Assembly: GCF_020091405.1 (NCBI RefSeq)
Contig: NZ_CP081903.1
Location: forward strand, 3,906,501 to 3,970,500
DNA length: 64,000 bases
Reading direction: 5' to 3'
DNA from: Bacteroides cellulosilyticus
GTDB lineage: Bacteria > Bacteroidota > Bacteroidia > Bacteroidales > Bacteroidaceae
Positions 61,061-64,000 of this stretch are shown here, piece by piece. Numbering within the stretch: position 1 is the first letter of the stretch; the number at the start of each line of letters is the position of its first letter. The notes under the pieces were generated by a model that worked only from the letters and a program-made list of their open reading frames with translations, ran no database searches and was not told the origin of the DNA. Made by a program: the position numbers and the translations under genes.

Positions 61061-61756
61061 TTAAAAATCTAAAGTTGGTTTAATTTTGCAACTCATCACA
61101 AGGTCAAAACATTTTTGGATGGTCGTAAAACCTATTCCTTGATATTCAATCAGTGAAATCATTGACTTTATCTGATCTTCATTGATTGCCTTATCAATAA
61201 TTTCAATTTGCTTCGTCAAACGATTACCCATGATATTTTTTTTCTCTGAGTACGAAATACAGTTCCACTTCTCTTTGAAATTATCAAATATGTCATCTGG
61301 AGAAAGTGGATCATATTCATATATTTCAATGGTTATATTGCATTTCTCCAAATACTTATACATAAGATCAAGTACTTCAACCTTGTTCAAACCTCCATTA
61401 TGGGTTCCCAAGAGAGGAAAGGCTATTGAAGTTATCCCTTTTTCTTTATATGTGTCCACGAATTTTTGAAGACCTGCTTCAAGATATTCAATCTTGCTTG
61501 GGTATTTCCAGTGAAATTTTGTCGGAAAGTTAAGCACCCATTGAGGGCATGATTCTGATTTATAGAGCCAAAGCTTTCCTATACCAATTAACTTTGACTG
61601 ACATAGCTCTTTGTATTTTTCGAACATATCTGGGTATCGCAACTTGAATACAAGCGCAATACCTTTCCCCATGACACCTACACAGTTAACTGTATTTACA
61701 ATAGTCTGCATCTTGGTGTTGAAGATATTACCTTTATGAAAAGTTATATTAGCCAT
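61061..61756 (-). CDS. Macrodomain protein, DarG-like antitoxin
   Basis: 231 residues. The N-terminal 150 residues form a macrodomain: ITFHKGNIFNTKMQTIVNTV with NCVGVMGKGIALVFKLRYPD, and TSIAFPLLGTHNGGLNKVEV. The NTVNCVGVMGKGIA loop is the DarG-type ADP-ribose hydrolase signature (ALC1/TARG1-like) that removes ADP-ribose from DNA bases. The C-terminal about 80 residues (SEKKNIMGNRLTKQIEIIDK) are helical, shorter than the usual DarG C-domain. Its start overlaps the end of the DarT-like gene by 8 bp, so toxin and antitoxin are translationally coupled, with the toxin first. Confidence 0.88.
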   Translation of the reverse strand: MANITFHKGNIFNTKMQTIVNTVNCVGVMGKGIALVFKLRYPDMFEKYKELCQSKLIGIGKLWLYKSESCPQWVLNFPTKFHWKYPSKIEYLEAGLQKFVDTYKEKGITSIAFPLLGTHNGGLNKVEVLDLMYKYLEKCNITIEIYEYDPLSPDDIFDNFKEKWNCISYSEKKNIMGNRLTKQIEIIDKAINEDQIKSMISLIEYQGIGFTTIQKCFDLVMSCKIKPTLDF

Positions 61757-64000
61757 CGACTTCTGATTTTAGTAGATTATATCGTTCAATATATTCTGAT
61801 GACATGACAATGATGCCTTCTTTATCATCAAAGACTTTCTCGCCATCTTCATATTCAAACATGTGTTCAAGATATTTTAGACCACCAGCATCTTTTGTAT
61901 ATGAAGATATATCGCATTGATACAAGATCATCTTATATTGAAGAAGAATTTTTTGCGGAATATTCAGAGCCTTTGCATCCTCTAAAATTTCATTTTTTAA
62001 GTCTTCTGTACTGAATTTTCTCTGAAAATATGTGCCCATATTGTCATTTTTCAAAAGAACTTCTGTTAGCTTCAATTCATAATCAGTGAAAGGAGTCAGG
62101 TTCCAAAGTTCATTTATTATAGATAATGTGTGCTCATGTTGATTTGCACGGTCAATAGCTTTCCCTATATCGTGTACAGCGAGCACAATACGCATTAGGT
62201 CAATACTCATATAATTTGTATCAAAATTAAATGCATATTTCTCAAATTGTTTACAAACCAACATTGTGTGTGTGTTTACGACATAATGTCTCACACGTGT
62301 GTTGTAAAATCCTTCAAGTTTAGGCATTACTAATTCTAATGATGTAATCAGCTCTTCTGGCGAATAGGCATCATCTTCAAAACTTATTCCTAGGAACTCC
62401 TCTAAGATATTGGAATCTGTAATTTTCTCTTCATGCACTTCCGGTTTGTATTGATAAACAAGCCATCTTGGAGAGCGTGCATTTGGATTCATATTAACAT
62501 AGTAAATATCAAAAGGTACATTACCACATTCTACTGATATATATTCACGTACCTGTATTACATGCCCTTTTATAGCCTTAATGAATGAAGACGGATTATT
62601 ATTCACTCGTATCTTGTTGATTTGAGCACTCTCAATCTGGAATATATACTCACCAATATATGAAGTCTTTATATTTATTCTTTGCTTTGAAATATCGAAT
62701 TCCAATGGAGGGTTCTCTTTTTCAAATATACTTTCTACGTCGTCGGCGCAATAGATGTGTTCACAAATAGGGTCATGTTTGAATATTGACTTTAGTATTT
62801 CAGTTTCTTCGGGGTCGTAGCAAATTATTTGATAGTCGTTTAATTCCGAAAAGTCAAATTCATTCTTAACAAGAAATTCTTGTTGTTTTTTTTCTTGAAC
62901 GACTTTACTCCATCCGCTGCTGTACAGATTTACAGAATCAATGTTATTAGGGTCATCTACAACTTTATATACTCTTGCCCAACCTGTTTGCATATTACCA
63001 GTACTGTAATAGCATAGATTGGAATGTTTTGCCAGAACTTCTTGGAGATCAAATTTGAAGAAAACTGGCATAGGACACATCGGAAGACCGTTATTTTCTG
63101 CCTTGCTGAAATACTTTGTGCCACGCTGCTTTCCTAAGCATTCGTTATAGAACTGCGTTTGTGTTCCAGTTCTATAATAGAAACGTGCAAATGGATGCGC
63201 TTTTGCAGATCTATGCACAACAGATCCTGCTGCATCATATTTCAGCAAACCAAGTTCATTTGCTCTGTTCCTGCTTAATATTTTTCTTGTCTTGATGACT
63301 TCTATTGCATTAAACATATGGGTAAAATGGTATACAAATGGCTTATACTCACGTTCTTTAAGGTTATTATAGAACTCAACAAGGTTAAGTTCACTCGTGT
63401 ATGCTTTTTCAATTCCAGATGATCTGAAAGCTGGGTTCTTTGCCAAAGCAATCCAATCCCATCTATATTTGTAGCGGTCTATCAATTCTTGAGTGAATAC
63501 AATAGTTCCATTTTGGGAAATTCTTTTCCAGTCAATCTTATTCTCAAAAGCATCAAGGAAAGTCTCATCTATGACAATATCTCTTCTTTTACAAATAACA
63601 GACCAATTTACCCTATCTTTGAACTGTTTAAGGTTTTCCATAGATGGAGTAAGTTGGGGATCCGAAGAGACAATTGTCCAATCAAGGTTATCTTTGAATG
63701 TTTCAAGAACTTTGGTTTTGCTCAAATCGATATGACTGCTTTTTGTCAGAATTGCCCAATTGAGTTTGTGCTTGTATAAAACTATCACTTCGTATAGTAG
63801 TTCCTTACGTTTAGAAATACTATCCCAATCAAGATCCTTTTCCTTCAGTAGGTTCAACGTTCTCAAAGTAGGAAAGAAGCTATCTTTTTGACTAAAAGAT
63901 TTCCAGTCAATATCCTTGTCTACTAATTTCGGTAGCATATCTTCTTCGAATACAAGATCAGTTCTTCCAATGAGTTCTTTCCAATCCCATTCCTTATCTA
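61749..64000 (-). CDS. Multidomain DarT-like ADP-ribosyltransferase with Trp repeats and HD domain (partial)
   Basis: At least 750 residues; the frame stays open to the window edge, so the Met at 63938 is not the true start. Counting from that Met: residues 1-195 are five or more repeats of about 33 residues built on DKDIDWKSFSQ, KDLDWDSIS, KHKLNWAIL, KDNLDWTIV, KDRVNWSVI and NKIDWKRIS. Residues about 200-375 are DarT (DUF4433)-like: VYHFTHMFNAIEVIKTRKIL, SAKAHPFARFYYRTGTQTQF, MPVFFKFDLQEVL, and the catalytic Glu in QQEFLV (353). Residues about 545-690 are an HD domain with NTHTMLV, AVHDIGKAID (588) and YQCDIS. DarT modifies single-stranded DNA. The repeats, HD and size are unusual. Confidence 0.82.
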   Translation of the reverse strand, partial: DKEWDWKELIGRTDLVFEEDMLPKLVDKDIDWKSFSQKDSFFPTLRTLNLLKEKDLDWDSISKRKELLYEVIVLYKHKLNWAILTKSSHIDLSKTKVLETFKDNLDWTIVSSDPQLTPSMENLKQFKDRVNWSVICKRRDIVIDETFLDAFENKIDWKRISQNGTIVFTQELIDRYKYRWDWIALAKNPAFRSSGIEKAYTSELNLVEFYNNLKEREYKPFVYHFTHMFNAIEVIKTRKILSRNRANELGLLKYDAAGSVVHRSAKAHPFARFYYRTGTQTQFYNECLGKQRGTKYFSKAENNGLPMCPMPVFFKFDLQEVLAKHSNLCYYSTGNMQTGWARVYKVVDDPNNIDSVNLYSSGWSKVVQEKKQQEFLVKNEFDFSELNDYQIICYDPEETEILKSIFKHDPICEHIYCADDVESIFEKENPPLEFDISKQRINIKTSYIGEYIFQIESAQINKIRVNNNPSSFIKAIKGHVIQVREYISVECGNVPFDIYYVNMNPNARSPRWLVYQYKPEVHEEKITDSNILEEFLGISFEDDAYSPEELITSLELVMPKLEGFYNTRVRHYVVNTHTMLVCKQFEKYAFNFDTNYMSIDLMRIVLAVHDIGKAIDRANQHEHTLSIINELWNLTPFTDYELKLTEVLLKNDNMGTYFQRKFSTEDLKNEILEDAKALNIPQKILLQYKMILYQCDISSYTKDAGGLKYLEHMFEYEDGEKVFDDKEGIIVMSSEYIERYNLLKSEVDG

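Noticed and set aside
63936..63938. Met codon as start of the DarT-like protein
   Set aside because: The frame stays open to base 64000 with another Trp repeat unit upstream, so the gene is cut by the window.
1..64000. CRISPR array
   Set aside because: No set of regularly spaced identical repeats of 25-40 bp with unique spacers; the repeat clusters seen have units of 7-11 bp.

Overview
The window looks like a chromosome segment of a gut Bacteroides (order Bacteroidales). The evidence is the gene content (FloA/NfeD, DUF4199, DUF4252, DUF5606, a PUR/DUF3276 protein, YeiH, BT4734-type mobilization genes) and the promoter style: many starts are preceded by TTG or TTTG, about 18-22 bp, then TAnnTTTG, the Bacteroidetes -33/-7 pattern.

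Left accessory region (1-6470). It opens with the last 51 codons of a Wadjet JetC-like ATPase, translationally coupled to a complete JetD nuclease subunit. A transposase remnant, a protein with a degenerate RelA/SpoT-type HD domain, and a tight three-gene operon follow (two different calcineurin-like phosphoesterases plus an unknown 446-residue protein). About 880 bp of non-coding, repeat-bearing DNA separates this from the core.

Core chromosome (6472-53590). This holds housekeeping genes: mnmE, a hybrid sensor kinase, a nucleoside phosphorylase, a TPR protein-nfeD-floA operon, ttcA, an operon of DUF4199, glycosyltransferase, DUF6452, DUF6048, mntP and apbE, SRP RNA with tRNA-Thr, a membrane-spanning LuxR-type regulator, a Kef antiporter, pth, a ribosomal L25/Ctc gene, nusB-yajC-ybbR-coaE, a rod-shaped RNA that I read as 6S RNA, clpB, a LysR/YeiH pair, an ECF sigma/anti-sigma/DUF4252 operon, recA, bcp, a carboxynorspermidine dehydrogenase, an efflux cluster (MATE and SMR pumps with two Crp-type regulators), and dnaK. 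A group IIC intron sits directly behind the yeiH terminator. clpB and dnaK both carry -24/-12 (sigma-54 type) promoter-like sequences instead of TAnnTTTG.

Right accessory region (53593-64000). An integrative mobilizable element begins just after the dnaK terminator: a zinc-ribbon/HTH protein, tyrosine integrase, HTH protein, BT4734-like and DUF3987 replication-type proteins, MobC, relaxase and a membrane protein. After decayed sequence comes the most interesting locus, a two-gene system on the minus strand. One gene encodes a very large DarT-like ADP-ribosyltransferase with tandem Trp-rich repeats in front and an intact HD domain behind, and it runs off the window edge. The other encodes a macrodomain (DarG-like) protein whose start overlaps the toxin's end. 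This looks like an expanded DarTG-type toxin-antitoxin or phage-defence system.
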